Positions 32,101 through 34,080 of a DNA stretch of 34,080 nt are shown one piece after another. Each line of letters opens with the position of its first letter. The first letter of the stretch is position 1. This DNA comes from Verrucomicrobiota bacterium (GTDB taxonomy: Bacteria; Verrucomicrobiota; Lentisphaeria; JABSQK01; JAJFLO01): contig JAJFLQ010000135.1 in assembly GCA_021772615.1 (NCBI GenBank), positions 1 through 34,080 on the forward strand, given 5' to 3'. The notes below the pieces were generated by a model. It was not told where the DNA came from. It did no database searches and saw only the letters and a list, made by a program, of their open reading frames with translations. Both the position numbers and the translations under genes were made by a program.

Positions 32101-34080
32101 CGAATCCGTGACGATCTCCGGCGCGGGATTTTACCCGGGAACGAAAATTCTGTTTTCAGGGCGGGAGGCGCAGTCGATCCAGGTATCGGGCGTGGGCACA
32201 CTCACCTGCGTCACACCGGACGGCGTCGTTGGCTCAAGTGACGTCACCGTGATAAGCGACTTCGGAAGCCCGATATCATCGACAACCGAGGACGCCTACC
32301 TGTTTACCTTGCCGCGTGCATTCCTCTCCGAGCCGCTGCGGTCGCCAAGCTATGTATTCACCAGCGATCTGATCCCGCAGATGATCGTTGGGTCCGAGGG
32401 ATCGCGATTCAAGGTATTAACCACATTTACGCCGTTGGCGCCGACGCTTGCCGGTGCGCTCGACCTCGGACACGGCGCCATCGACCACGTATCGCATTGG
32501 GGCAGCACAGCAGTCGTTTCCATGGATGACCAGATCGCACTGATCGATTTCACAGACTTCCAGTTTCCATCCCTGATTCTGCGCAAACAGTTTGCTCTGA
32601 ACACACGGGTGACAAAGTCTTTCCAGGCCGGGCAATTCGTCGTGTCATGGGAACAGCGACTGAATCAACTGTTCATGATGGATCTCGACGAGCCGGATCT
32701 TCCGGTTGCGGGACGATTCAGGCCGGAACCCGGCGACGAGATTATCGACGTCTTTGCAGAGATCGGCGAGGACGATGCACTGGGCCTGGTACTGGCGACG
32801 GCAACCGGCACATTTTTTCAGATCCGGTCGCTGGCCGACACCACCATGCCGGTTCTCGCATCGGCGGAAATAGCGGATGATCCGCTATCCGTGCAGCGCT
32901 ACGGACGCGTGTTGCTCGTTACCCTGTCGGACGGGGTCGATCTCGTGAATATCGACTCAGGCGACACACAACGCCTGATTTCCGGCGCCTATGCAGACGC
33001 CATTCTGCGAAACAACGCCTTGTTTGCTGCCAACGGCGACCAACTCGAGATCTGGGACACAGCGAGTAGCGGCGCTCCGGACTTCAAGACCCGTATCCGC
33101 GTCAATAAAACGATCCAGCGTATCACCGAATCAGCCGGCATCCTGTACGCCGCCACTGCCGATGGCGTCGCAACGGCGACGACACCCTACGTCTATATCT
33201 CGGGCAGAGATCCTGTGTTCGGCCAGTCGGAGGTTGCCGAGTCGCGTCCACTCGTCATGCATCTCCCGTTATTGCTCTCGCCCGAACTCGCCGCCGCATC
33301 CACATTCGATCTCACAGTGAACGATGCTGCGGCCGCATTCACGCGTACCCCCGCGGACAACCGCATTACCCTGTCGCCGCAGCCGGCACTGGCGCCGGGA
33401 GATACCGTGAAACTCGATTTCGACCCGGGCGGCGGTACGCTCGTCGGCGACAAATTGAACGGCGCCTCCGTGTTTGACGGCATCGTTGTCGAGGCGGCGC
33501 CGACCGCGTCGTTTACGGTTTCGAATATGACGCCGCGCCGTATCCCCACGCCAAACGGCATCATCTCTCTAACAGTCTCCGGGTCCGGCCTCAATGCCGT
33601 CGACCGCGCCCGTGCCGGCACGTCGGATATCGTCATTTCCAGCCAGTCCGACTCGACGCTTGTGCTTGATGTGCTGCCGGTACACGATATCGAGAGGATC
33701 GTGTTGATCGAGACCGAGAACAACGTCGACGCCGCCGTGACCGCCGGCTATCTCCAGTTGATTGCACCGCTATCCGTCACCTCCGTAGCGCCGGCCATCA
33801 CCGGTTTTTCCGGCGGCATGCAGGGCAGTATTTCCGGCAGCGGTTTCACCCGCGACACCGCATTGTTTCTCAACGATGTGGCAACACCCGTAACGAGCCT
33901 GACCGGTGACAGCCTGATATCGTTTGTGCTCCCTGCGGGCGAGAACGATATCACCATTCGCATCGAGAAGAACGGCGCTGTCCCGGTTGTGCTCGGCGAC
34001 ATCATCACGCGTATCGACAACGTCGCTCCGCAGGTGCTGTCAATTGCGCCTCCAAGCAGCAACGAGGTCCCCTTACAAAC
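10952..34080 (+). CDS. Giant exported Ig-like / beta-propeller / IPT-TIG repeat protein (3' partial, at least 7,709 aa)
   Basis: ATG at 10952 opens a frame with no stop up to the window end (7,709 full codons). This start is supported by a GAGGTG ribosome site, an ATGA overlap with the upstream stop, and a signal peptide directly behind it. Order by residue: signal peptide 1-66; Ig-like domains 67-325; two Big_2-like domains 326-505; about 20 Big_7-type Ig domains 506-3003, split by a Pro/Glu hinge near 1607-1619; then seven cycles of LVIVD-type propeller, Big_5 and IPT/TIG domains, 3004-7689. The translation stays domain-coherent throughout, which argues against a frameshift. No enzyme domain or anchor is visible, but the C terminus is missing. 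By family, IPT/TIG and Big domains act as spacers and adhesive modules of exported proteins; a cell-surface or matrix role is inferred. The gene is probably co-translated with its upstream neighbour. Confidence 0.95.
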   Translation, partial: MTRLISRLRQAMPERTLRGGSSGAAPSDHSRQIRPTRQIRFSRLRVAATVVLLHVCILAALPIQAASINTITLVTPPRAGDTTLTVDVALSDLGLDVTAIDIAVTTAGIDAYLDRSGESALTRSSVINGDVFSQLRENMEHTDFADAQIAGASGSGNYQQVITLSNALTAGSVIYVAAMTVVSGSSDADAAARDGIFTVDRTAPFVDDLDVLFVATDNSFLATAAVSGADDVATVTFDMVGTLPSILIQERGVIDTINSVLIEREQSFPVAAPGQSDFSAVYHVREDALFTNENVMYLLITATDKLGNVRTHSEVFPVNTIVPLDIESVTLTPQDIELDGFGIGVQLQLTGNLPGGGTLDLTQAAGIRYRSTDTDRAIVNENGLVTGISQGDATIRVEFAGFEAETDVNVGNLSALLSLAVINGPIILNSVGDTFQLAVEGTILNDQKIGITAPVYQTTYTIADTTIAEVTVDGLIQSLLPGETEVVIGNAAFPAAFQRLPVVVLDGPPQITVDSSRGSVPEGRDVRITATVTDDLGIDGIAGVRFFADDVPVHVDTESPFQITFRAPERRAGTTMLVYAIVTDIAGNQTRSATLRIAITDAVQDATMASGALSFFTNEDHLAFVKTLEEDNKGHYVTDSTPITLGGNFIVGSIVNVTIEASDEEFERVELLVNGSVVGTSRVARPLRYFPPGNSGSPDAEVAVEFSHQITYVIPRAEVGRNMVLTARGTKGDLTLISDAAIIQAVADRPPRIAITSHADQQGIRDNAVHTIRATVTDDLMPYGAKVVFYVNEVLHDTVDDRTTTAAVRDAIATAGSRSYSTTLDVPENAFGQRFDIRAEVTDIAGHIANSEVVTLRIQPNQAPQIRLVEPLAGADVIGGSLVSLEASVVDDGPVGPVNFFVNGERVAISNGMINWRVPASFIGQMITVTARATDDGGLVSEATAVINVIGDDVPPAIAISVPTNGAKIIETQNIRLLMGGFDNIGVDLVELFVNDDVVPFFTATGTEVSRNTDNTFILSAQYDKSNYMQGDRLRFHAIATDAAGNSSESAIITVDIVAASFAPVDISIVVPEDGAQVYQGNTVDVLTTTPAGAPIEKVELLLNGELAAIPNNPDFRKPYQFQFTPPAGIEDEFIEITVRATDALDSVVTAEDSVVITALVDDEPPEVAVANPTNLSRVIAGNVVTFTALVSDNIALEPAGDAFSRVEFFVDGQPLATDQDGELVESVFTRYTTSWTPELTAGETTRTVTLAVQAFDTNGLASSLFEITVQVDRDQPPDVFITEPRENRSVFSGQTIEILATITDDVGLFAPGEDDPANPRAFAGNDTVGVAGQPTNKANEFRFVVLAPVPEEPHIRVEATDTLGQSTSQQIAINVIADVQPPIVRIASPASGIEVLETDTIRVQLATEDNVGIASIEILVDGASVTPPLILTQPDSSDTEILLVPDPNTFGQLIRKTTTFNTFSGILDIPPGSINSRLQIAAVATDHGNNQTTSAPIFIDVLPDTIPPFVSIVNPRPSDRFFGTRTEAIKPKTVAVSVVATDNVEVDIVNVFAQLGNADPVVLEEPYLVELPIVNVETTLTITADAADISGNTAVALPVTVRILPAEQDPEPEPQPLTDQPPTVTINQPPANKTFFETQEYAFRATASDDLGVTGVTAYAGDLPIVATDAEEHEVTFQLPATFSLQHVALLAVTGDDHTFEITHGLTEFGDNALLVRMPPGGVATAGGMFDVSLGMYQNATGVMAAIDVSFFTDATGAAPQFLATETKAFAPADLDFDFSIGLPAEATAIILDVALTENGAPLPSPVTQIVITREADPDTAAAVTITTDASTSTLLRSSRLVVENTELVAGVTHTDAFDFAITTVPGTGLPAMKHFTVEAVDAADPPHAVFAAPRSITLKNDLTPPTVAFNLASGTRIIEGTSFNLNVTTADALGLDELVLLFNGQLFETFALEGTGATVSESFDVPDDAGGEIWQFQAIATDIFGNTRQSSVIELMIVDDEPPAVSFRHVDNVWSGRTNITVFNAISGTEVLEGTPAAIALSFSDDLGLTDTRLFADGVEITERNGNTFNWNVPIGAVGTDITVRATATDTRNQMTEAFIILRVVNDRSPFVTLIAPGANQSLTAGRLIVRMRAVAIDNLGIQRISFLINDQHYASVPSSNPSRSLKAITVDADQVPVPFDQQVALGIGGFPDEYREFDDEGLTVVTAAADIRIPAGVLTGVTSVKLSVRVEDNLGNVFTNVRFVNVVPDNIAPTVTFIAPNPDVDLVEQTLMTIRASAADDSFVRKVEIWNNVVVPDPENAAFDTAGADLIYSNDKFPTTDYFIGSANLVDIPPFSVQFRLPTLEELGVTDIERIPFNQFTGGTRVQVPYGIRITDASGNVTQGHSVYSIVPDLAPIVDLITPRTGTFFPEGSVMGLTALAIDDVFVDSVDFIIDGVTVHTDTRPPFNFGYFIPPDAGAGNVLVSARAVDSFGNVSSEPAVTVHTRNDFPPNIAITTPINGQNLFEGRNLLIQAAAGDDIAVSSVTFFIDGEPFLTDTAAPFEVSWDVPFDRVGTFIILGAAATDTAGQVTLADQIRVNIIADEEPPVVTIEEPADFSGVIEGRTIKVRATALDNIFVSSVKFSRVIRRRLEGSSDIVVGDPRLLVTDLAAPYQITLPVPRLANNVDEETWVFTVTATDTAGNQSDPRTVTVDIVRDLPPLINLTAPTETGSTVVEGGIFLLSALADDDIDVVNVEFFVNNKSVALDYVLPFNHPIEIPAGTAGEIYEIKAVATDTAGQITESPVHNLVIESDLPPTVELDLPFPGTLVFDGSVVELQAAAEDDLGIQRVEFWVNGRLTDVTFNSLGAFGLFDANTVFQGEFLAPVGSEGNLFTIFARAFDSSGKSARSESIVIGKLRDNTPPAIDLLFPADGEIVTEGTTIDVRASVVDFSGVDQVTFYVDGIAVFTDFAPAPNNALTPYTFAYNIPVGMAGETVTFTAEAVDPSGNSGFSDEITIEIGMTTLGKIVRTVPGPKGPIVAPTVDVKQRGSLTYIISAVGGSGRFDIIDTVTAPATPQVLSTRLAADFGSAVAMDVSDNNYAYILTVGNDRRVLDNDEVIVDNDSSTIIVVDVTDTFNPEIVAKATIPLTEARGVTVADSLLVVANGDAGLEILDISDPENPLRLQSEFIQGTAHAVAVRDGLAYVAAGFEGMVIVDLREPFMPVIGDVDTFGVANDIVLQGDFAYITGDAIQTFASPFSALSVIDITVPEDPLLVGRLDVDPARADYRSGGSTSVLVAGTLGLITTEILHQNGTFVKGLLQVVDLSEPLQPQVLLNANMPDNGFGLEVSFENILVAGGAGGLRVIPQQTFNVLDVQPEFNAASVSTSADITVMFSQTVHPDALIDPVTTTQTLNIRVDKLDAGGRTLIPAQLITEGRKVIYRPNTLLPPNCELEITVSENTFALSQRPLGVPFTSRFTTGSGIPLPMPEIFGVSEHFVEVAGGREVVITGANFTEDMIVTIGGVEADIVSVSPSSVTVITPFNFPGAAAVEIDIPGIGSDRLLGAFVYLETMRIDFLTPAVGFLDGDDEVEVIGAGFRPGLTCEIGGLVATEIVVLSPTRFVCRTPSTITPETPQGRFGLADVVVSAPGNRVAVLADGFLYSRLIQDFFMENLTSPDPGETLKLSPGFPAGITTHRGFLYVAINGFDIGRIATGATDPAQLEAGSSHSSLAVIRLPQGGITLNNLPLIEKQIDLPLPLIAEDVAITEFVREFLFEADEPIQAETDDLDIGVVPAIVDTRFTAEGHQLSLNARVTVITPGRNWRIADEGDLFALRLEDGVLNVYRAEVFAVMAVSSRRLQHLSPPLFDDPGLIMVDVTDPNNPQLFEDGALQNAGKGRAFITGTPSDIAVIDDFVVLTTTDAGIYGINIANPEAPAVVNHKASFVLSGNVVTPKIETVSLRNGLAYLGAAEGMIVVDLRTANLNVVHFNAAIRGELSLQGELALRAGSGGAVSVADIDPLGASRIVSTTNNNVFTATSGTAPLLFGNLGLVGYNSALGVIDLSDPTLPRLFDAVAFTHPSRGTIFTTDMAIDRNLAIVPTDFGIGGNRRCPFRTREVDPDSDPLCLYPPAGIRFIHLPIPNVINIFPDRLDRAVAADVRIEVEISEVVRIDSVTSESFVVRSPIGSGTGTTVTGQIDALDPDTFEDPVTSEIIDVATRFRFTPDAALATGKEYRITLTRDIVGAVSDFPLLGPHQSNFFTSSGSTLTPEITLVTPQSGLITGGDTITISGSGFDADAQVFLGGVPVEGEMVSPDGTTITAQTPPNSKGQVAIEVFNGNGLSDILFGAFIYREPFRLFDVAPNFGPVEGNTTVIISGTGFTSDGDIEVIFNTTPATSIQVIDAQTIRAITPNGLLGAVDVAVTNNVSKSDAETLILEDAFLYTQNTDITIDAGGSNDWAIEPLLNFAFVLDGAIRVVDLNVVVEDLTQREELDQTIAVFDGVNARGGIALLPRRDLIVVNSRTELFIIDANDVLDMRLLSRHPLDSNQGGGLAAAGNTVYVACGSDGIRMFNIHFPDRPFLMDTLATTKPALDVEILNQTALIIREGDILGGAYPYLFGAIQQNTGIGEIYDIVSAEHELLSTVEHDFERVRIVGDDLYLISRADGLIKYDVSDLRNPVLLGQAPDLAPINDFEIAFDLGFAAAGTRGIQYVDVVDIAAANVLAQATNPTGARELLRVEQRGGIVYGLFSNDIIQVLATQQLSAHTTFPEQNALMRIDIPEIRADFTANLETASVTKAGISIVEENSGEPLADEDYELDVEGNTIVLRLDSQGTLLQTAGLYRVTIDASIQDIFGLSLLNDLTWTFRTATTPDAVQPDITDIFPGFAPTAGGTQFTIVGNFFKQGVKVELGGLPASIFELRGLTEFEGDSFFTVIRVIAPPSVTGLAEVRVINPGTLFDAWLGGIQYFPPLSITTINPVFANPRGGTRITVTGTGFIPGNTVEPGTVVDVDGIPLSGVQIVSPFKLTGLLPGGPFGPANLIFTNPGFQTPGFERVVNFDAVRYGLRQVGRSAFVDSAPKFMARDEDNFGKLVYTAGGHLNDGNFFKYQFGTILGGIPFNLFAGYYALGFDVSDPMDPMPAVGRTTVYSPDEIQAFKDRDLFPSSRAPDSRALAVARVSDLNDAERKLLLVANGAAGLTVMDIHDPVAMTVLASRSGGGMAANVTALDNLALVSQVSPQTLGIYDLTVPESPMFLESMPAGGSAAAVRDGRLYALTTGVNQPNYGEEAEIPMPIEIGEPLYPKPRFTGTFGDFASSEEYAGRGGVIQIVDLESPGRQVLRTIDIDGDPVDLDVRGDILAVVSETRGLYLYDLDEDGDPQLASHTPIPTETVTEGGRYTRVEIRGSLAFIAAKEGGIQIYDINDPFAPVLLSAGNEEIALDIELVEDAVVASGDNEIKVFETPFTSVIKTFPEPGDQRVPPETVVTVHFSRNIRTPNLTAGGNFQLIDCNGDPNCNGIPVDGAFIIPETGTGAFIIQFAPDGPFRFGTSAITEDDFFDLDTGVISAAVASELLLDGIVLGPTARVQDVAAGEKWLIVDGDDVIPDDVFILERDIDDLNVFDSTLTPGKTYMLKLTTGITDEEGGRLLTPVTQTFQTAPAGSVFPDTLRLDPQYLFTRGGDIVTVHGTGAPGTGFENEVFLFDAGAPVADDTQRLNNDMLSLNVHTAFSNNLFEIDPNSEIRVVTADTEWRIIDNDTVYTVRLESGSLHVYSGLTIRLAGVFGTVLQDTVATDTFDFIVPSLPVTGVGVVHIANPSGLHDIRFGKYIGIKDFDEVTIATSRNAGMVKGGDGFAVTASDFVFTPGTTVAFRGDAYFASGGTGVGGERTLVDLQVTTPKTITGQVPRADFPGFVDVFAIRPTGEEIQVGSYSYVLEQLPDLELDIEATAMRILGDRLYMINDALHIIDFSIPIRPIQEGAVGLGGGNFDVFVKDDMAVVAAGDRGLQIADVDDPTRTFVVDEVATFGQSRGVDLSGGLLYVAVANFLDPADSLIQVIDPRTPRLRTVNQIGVNGIPLDVYAANDVLYLPVSRNDELWLTTIDPETGEETDALFIRSLVAGAPAPRVSLVVRGGLAFVNSDDRVLVIDLAAGAIRFFAEVPGTVTAFDYVGGILYVNHDTKLARFVIPILNIEEVIPGDSAVARLDQPVRIRFTGPVNPFTVTEDVNNNGVLDPAEDQNANNMIDAGEDINGNGTLDLAEDINGNEQLDLPNVRIFLDQDGNGELSAAETGDLNMDGAIGAGEVSLHVAGTLETIFTTTASVVEFVPEAPLQPASRYFVQVISPPADQKRPLNPFDPATAPGIRDLGTRALTSDLLVSFTTSSIAGEAQIEIAAIAPRYNIGTAPDTITVTGAGFADGVNALIGDQPAASVTVLDDATLTIALPALNSRDFGMAALTLTNPAGTSLVHLGAVIYVPEVEAIAISPNTSRPDGGIRVTMTGTGFLPGETDVFFSGIVPAEDVRVRTLDELTFIAPSGDFGTVDVTVVVRSAFSTLSQVFTYTLPSLPSGPGLNLGRIDEIALAPSLAISRSSTGKVHTINISDPLDLETLDSISFGAVDMAVSGAFIYIGHGSTVSRIDATRPDDLVFVDSVSLAAPVRSVAATGNVLVVGTTAGVETFTLTAFDSYIQVATIPVAGGVNTMATHENFLIHSRSDGMEKLLSIRDMSQVGFPVLGEAILASAPSAIQIIGNRIFAACTTAGVAQIIDYTARDLPITLGFVNPRDDFAAGEARVNDLRVDGTIIYLACDDAGVQVFDYSDLDDPLLLQFGQVDGLVTAIHFANDFIYAGTSTGNIRVLPFSAPAVASVTPAFGDVAPIESAVRVRFNTILATPVNAGLFALTDDNDITVDGSLIHSIDGDKSLLTFRPNADLTPDTAYTITVLAGLVDLADRTLQRTFTSTFRTAAVADTVRPVLVGVDPIFGLSSAGGANRVEISGDDFVEGIQVFFGPNEATDVVHSDNGTRLTVTLPPGDTDGPVALRVVNPGNLAATLLAAFTYLPDPTVATVTPDSGDFSGGESVTISGAGFYPGTKILFSGREAQSIQVSGVGTLTCVTPDGVVGSSDVTVISDFGSPISSTTEDAYLFTLPRAFLSEPLRSPSYVFTSDLIPQMIVGSEGSRFKVLTTFTPLAPTLAGALDLGHGAIDHVSHWGSTAVVSMDDQIALIDFTDFQFPSLILRKQFALNTRVTKSFQAGQFVVSWEQRLNQLFMMDLDEPDLPVAGRFRPEPGDEIIDVFAEIGEDDALGLVLATATGTFFQIRSLADTTMPVLASAEIADDPLSVQRYGRVLLVTLSDGVDLVNIDSGDTQRLISGAYADAILRNNALFAANGDQLEIWDTASSGAPDFKTRIRVNKTIQRITESAGILYAATADGVATATTPYVYISGRDPVFGQSEVAESRPLVMHLPLLLSPELAAASTFDLTVNDAAAAFTRTPADNRITLSPQPALAPGDTVKLDFDPGGGTLVGDKLNGASVFDGIVVEAAPTASFTVSNMTPRRIPTPNGIISLTVSGSGLNAVDRARAGTSDIVISSQSDSTLVLDVLPVHDIERIVLIETENNVDAAVTAGYLQLIAPLSVTSVAPAITGFSGGMQGSISGSGFTRDTALFLNDVATPVTSLTGDSLISFVLPAGENDITIRIEKNGAVPVVLGDIITRIDNVAPQVLSIAPPSSNEVPLQ
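11150..11925 (+). other. N-terminal Ig-like region of protein 2
   Basis: Residues 67-325. It is rich in beta-strand pattern with Ig-like endings (FTVDRTAPFVDDL; LLITATDKLGNVRTHSEVF, the A-T-D-x-x-G-N motif of bacterial Ig domains). I count about two domains, too diverged for a firm family name. Confidence 0.45.
11926..12467 (+). repeat. Two Big_2-like domains of protein 2
   Basis: First copy 11926-12180: IESVTLTPQDIEL opening and RAIVNENGLVTGISQGDATI, the typical 'V..nGlVtgi..G.a.I' core of Big_2 (invasin/intimin-like) domains. Second copy 12185-12467: ADTTIAEVTVDGLIQSLLPG and TEVVIG keep the same core in weaker form. Big_2 domains are adhesive or spacer modules of surface proteins. Confidence 0.65.
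12468..15768 (+). repeat. Big_7-type Ig array, first block (about nine domains)
   Basis: Domains begin near 12468, 13190, 13531, 13802, 14132, 14436, 14769, 15085 and 15460. Most open with D-x-x-P-P-x-(V/I)-x-(I/V), followed by a Pro-containing turn, then T-A-x-V-x-D-(D/N), then V-x-F-(F/Y)-(V/A)-(D/N)-(G/D), and end with A-T-D-x-x-G-(N/Q). These are the landmarks of bacterial Ig domain 7 (PF17957-like). Segment 12753-13190, after the first domain, is a longer divergent module (FFTNEDHLAFVKTL and VELLVNGSVVG). Domain lengths vary from about 90 to 125 residues because of loop insertions. Confidence 0.75.
15769..15809 (+). other. Pro/Glu-rich hinge in the Ig array
   Basis: PAEQDPEPEPQPL is the only clearly non-globular linker in the array. 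It separates the first nine Ig domains from the next block and probably forms an extended or flexible joint. Confidence 0.6.
15810..19960 (+). repeat. Big_7-type Ig array, second block (about eleven domains)
   Basis: Domain starts near 15810, 16660, 16951, 17272, 17703, 18136, 18416, 18705, 19047, 19335 and 19652. The last six are the most regular: (D/P/R)-x-x-P-P opening, V-x-EG turn, A-x-D-(D/N) and V-x-F-(F/W)-V-(N/D)-(G/N), about 95-115 residues each. The first domain is followed by a long, poorly conserved stretch (about 16010-16659) that may hold two decayed or specialised domains. One domain carries a basic loop, VIRRRLEGSS, near 18836. Confidence 0.75.
19961..21887 (+). repeat. Super-module 1: LVIVD propeller, Big_5, two IPT/TIG domains
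   Basis: Propeller about 19961-21006, with blades such as GLEILDISDPENPLRL, LAYVAAGFEGMVIVDLREP and GDFAYITG. These are LVIVD-type repeats of about 40 residues, roughly six or seven blades. Big_5 about 21007-21344 (ADITVMFSQTVHP, TPFTSRFTTGS-like ending). IPT/TIG 21345-21609 (VAGGREVVITGANFTEDM, VTIGGVEADIV) and 21610-21887 (VEVIGAGFRPGLTCEIGG). Propellers usually form binding surfaces; Big_5 and TIG are spacer or adhesive Ig folds. Confidence 0.75.
21888..24223 (+). repeat. Super-module 2: propeller, Big_5, two IPT/TIG domains
   Basis: Propeller about 21888-23321 (GFLYVAINGFDIG, IMVDVTDPNNPQLFEDG, FVVLTTTDAGIYGINIANPE, GLAYLGAAEGMIVVDL), enlarged by the WRI-x-D module at 22253-22445. It also has a Cys pair 15 residues apart (23225 and 23270) that could close a loop. 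Big_5 about 23324-23689 (VRIEVEISEVV, RFRFTPDAALATGKEYRITL). IPT/TIG 23690-23950 (ITGGDTITISGSGFDADAQV) and 23951-24223 (VEGNTTVIISGTGFTSDGDI). Confidence 0.75.
22253..22445 (+). repeat. WRI-x-D module, copy A (inserted in the propeller of super-module 2)
   Basis: About 64 residues starting DDLDIGVVPAIVD and ending with the core WRIADEGD, then RLEDGVLNVY. The Trp codon is at 22364 and the Tyr of the closing VY at 22427, 21 residues apart. It does not fit the blade pattern around it. I do not recognise the family. Confidence 0.55.
24224..26070 (+). repeat. Super-module 3: propeller, Big_5, two IPT/TIG domains
   Basis: Propeller about 24224-25185 (GAIRVVDLNVVVEDL, NTVYVACGSDGIRMFNIHFP, DLYLISRADGLIKYDVSDLR, FAAAGTRGIQYVDVVDI). 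Big_5 about 25186-25508 (EIRADFTANLETASV, LYRVTIDASIQDIFGLSL, WTFRTATT). IPT/TIG 25509-25797 (TAGGTQFTIVGNFFKQGVKV) and 25798-26070 (PRGGTRITVTGTGFIPGNTV). The Big_5 copy keeps the typical 'Y.vti...i.D..G' ending. Confidence 0.75.
27560..27748 (+). repeat. WRI-x-D-like module, copy B (inserted in Big_5 of super-module 4)
   Basis: It opens DLDTGVISAAV, close to copy A's DLDIGVVPAIV, and continues with ARV, then EKWLIVDGDD (Trp at 27668), and ends ILERDIDDLNVF. The Trp to final aromatic distance is 26 residues, five longer than in the other copies. It is the most diverged copy and the relation is less certain. Confidence 0.4.
28016..28200 (+). repeat. WRI-x-D module, copy C (inserted in a TIG-like domain of super-module 4)
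   Basis: EIRVVTADTEWRIIDND, then RLESGSLHVY. The Trp (28133) and Tyr (28196) are 21 residues apart, exactly as in copy A, and 11 of the 22 core positions are identical between A and C without gaps. It splits a TIG-like domain whose opening (27878 onward) and closing strands (to 28364) can still be read. Confidence 0.52.
28696..30560 (+). repeat. Super-module 5: propeller, Big_5 with calcium-loop insertion, two IPT/TIG domains
   Basis: Propeller about 28696-29438 (DRLYMINDALHIIDFSIPIR, MAVVAAGDRGLQIADVDDP, GLLYVAVANFLDP), shorter than the others. Big_5 about 29439-30029 (QPVRIRFTGPVNP, LQPASRYFVQVI, LLVSFTTSS) with an 80-residue Asp/Asn-rich insertion. IPT/TIG 30030-30301 (APDTITVTGAGFADGVNALI) and 30302-30560 (PDGGIRVTMTGTGFLPGETD). 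Confidence 0.73.
29546..29785 (+). repeat. EF-hand/dockerin-like calcium-loop cluster inside Big_5 of super-module 5
   Basis: Four in-frame 36-base units (29546, 29582, 29618, 29654) encode 12-residue loops of the form E-D-x-N-x-N-x-x-(L/I)-D-x-x. They are followed by DQDGNGELSAAE (29708-29743), which fits a canonical EF-hand loop, and DLNMDGAIGAGE (29750-29785). The spacing of Asp/Asn and the closing Glu/Asp suit calcium binding. The Big_5 strands before and after remain readable, so this is an insertion in the domain. Confidence 0.72.
30561..32311 (+). repeat. Super-module 6: propeller, Big_5, two IPT/TIG domains
   Basis: Propeller about 30561-31449 (KVHTINISDPLDLETLDSIS, FIYIGHGSTVSRIDATRPDD, IIYLACDDAGVQVFDYSDLD, FIYAGTSTGNIRVLPF). 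Big_5 about 31450-31771 (SAVRVRFNTILATPV, LTPDTAYTITVLAGLVDLAD, FTSTFRTAA), the most standard copy. IPT/TIG 31772-32047 (SAGGANRVEISGDDFVEGIQ) and 32048-32311 (SGGESVTISGAGFYPGTKIL). Confidence 0.75.
32312..34017 (+). repeat. Super-module 7: propeller, Big_5-like, two IPT/TIG-like domains
   Basis: Propeller about 32312-33204 (STAVVSMDDQIALIDFTDFQ, VLLVTLSDGVDLVNIDSGD, AGILYAATADGVATATTPYV). Big_5-like about 33205-33493 (RPLVMHLPLLLSPELAAAST, LAPGDTVKLDFDPGG). TIG-like domains 33494-33762 (NGIISLTVSGSGLNAVD) and 33763-34017 (SGGMQGSISGSGFTRDTALF). These copies are more diverged than the earlier ones. Confidence 0.65.
34018..34080 (+). other. Start of a further Big_5-like domain, cut by the window end
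   Basis: NVAPQVLSIAPPSSNEVPLQT has the 'P.v....P..g...vp..t' opening of Big_5 domains, so the array probably continues. Here no propeller comes before it, which would break the order of the preceding seven cycles. Confidence 0.45.

Overview
The window is essentially 100% coding. It holds parts of two giant, co-directional (+ strand) genes that overlap by an ATGA. There are no RNA genes, mobile elements or CRISPR, no visible terminators, and no non-coding stretch of any size. Gene 1 (positions 3-10955) is cut at its 5' end. Gene 2 (10952-34080) starts inside the window, stays open in one frame for about 23.1 kb (at least 7,709 codons) and runs off the 3' end. Every other long open frame, on either strand, is a shadow of these two.

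Organism: the sequence is moderately GC-rich by eye and looks bacterial (ATGA overlap, GAGGTG ribosome site, bacterial-type signal peptide). The module mix is LamG/concanavalin-like, ASH ('choice-of-anchor D' type), BACON, a 'VGDGTFG' domain, Big_7, Big_5, LVIVD propellers and IPT/TIG. That mix suits an environmental, probably diderm, lineage of the FCB or PVC type; Omnitrophota and Calditrichota/KSB1-like groups are candidates. No marker gene is present, so this placement is weak.

Gene 1 layout: a cut jelly-roll domain (3-375). Then a unit of about 1.61 kb, a 'VGDGTFG' domain with LamG inserted plus two ASH domains, occurs twice (438-2048 and 2049-3665), followed by a third VGDGTFG[LamG] (3666-4650). 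The protein then switches to BACON and ASH domains, with three BACON copies also carrying an inserted LamG (4659-8756). It ends in uninterrupted ASH/BACON domains and one macroglobulin-like Ig domain (8760-10955). All six LamG domains are nested inside another beta-sandwich, never simply strung beside one.

Gene 2 layout: a long signal peptide (10952-11149), N-terminal Ig-like and Big_2-like domains (11150-12467), about 20 Big_7-type Ig domains with a Pro/Glu hinge (12468-19960), then seven successive super-modules of 1.7-2.6 kb (19961-34017). Each super-module is an LVIVD-type beta-propeller, a Big_5 domain and usually two IPT/TIG domains; an eighth Big_5-like start is cut by the window end. 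A cluster of EF-hand-like calcium loops is inserted in the fifth Big_5, and a small unrecognised module with a WRI-x-D core appears three times, inside three different host folds.

Working together: both products look like exported, very long, non-enzymatic surface or extracellular proteins. The overlap suggests translational coupling and hence a shared structure or pathway (adhesion, cell-surface layer or prey/particle contact). This is inference; no catalytic domain, outer-membrane translocator or C-terminal anchor is visible in the window.
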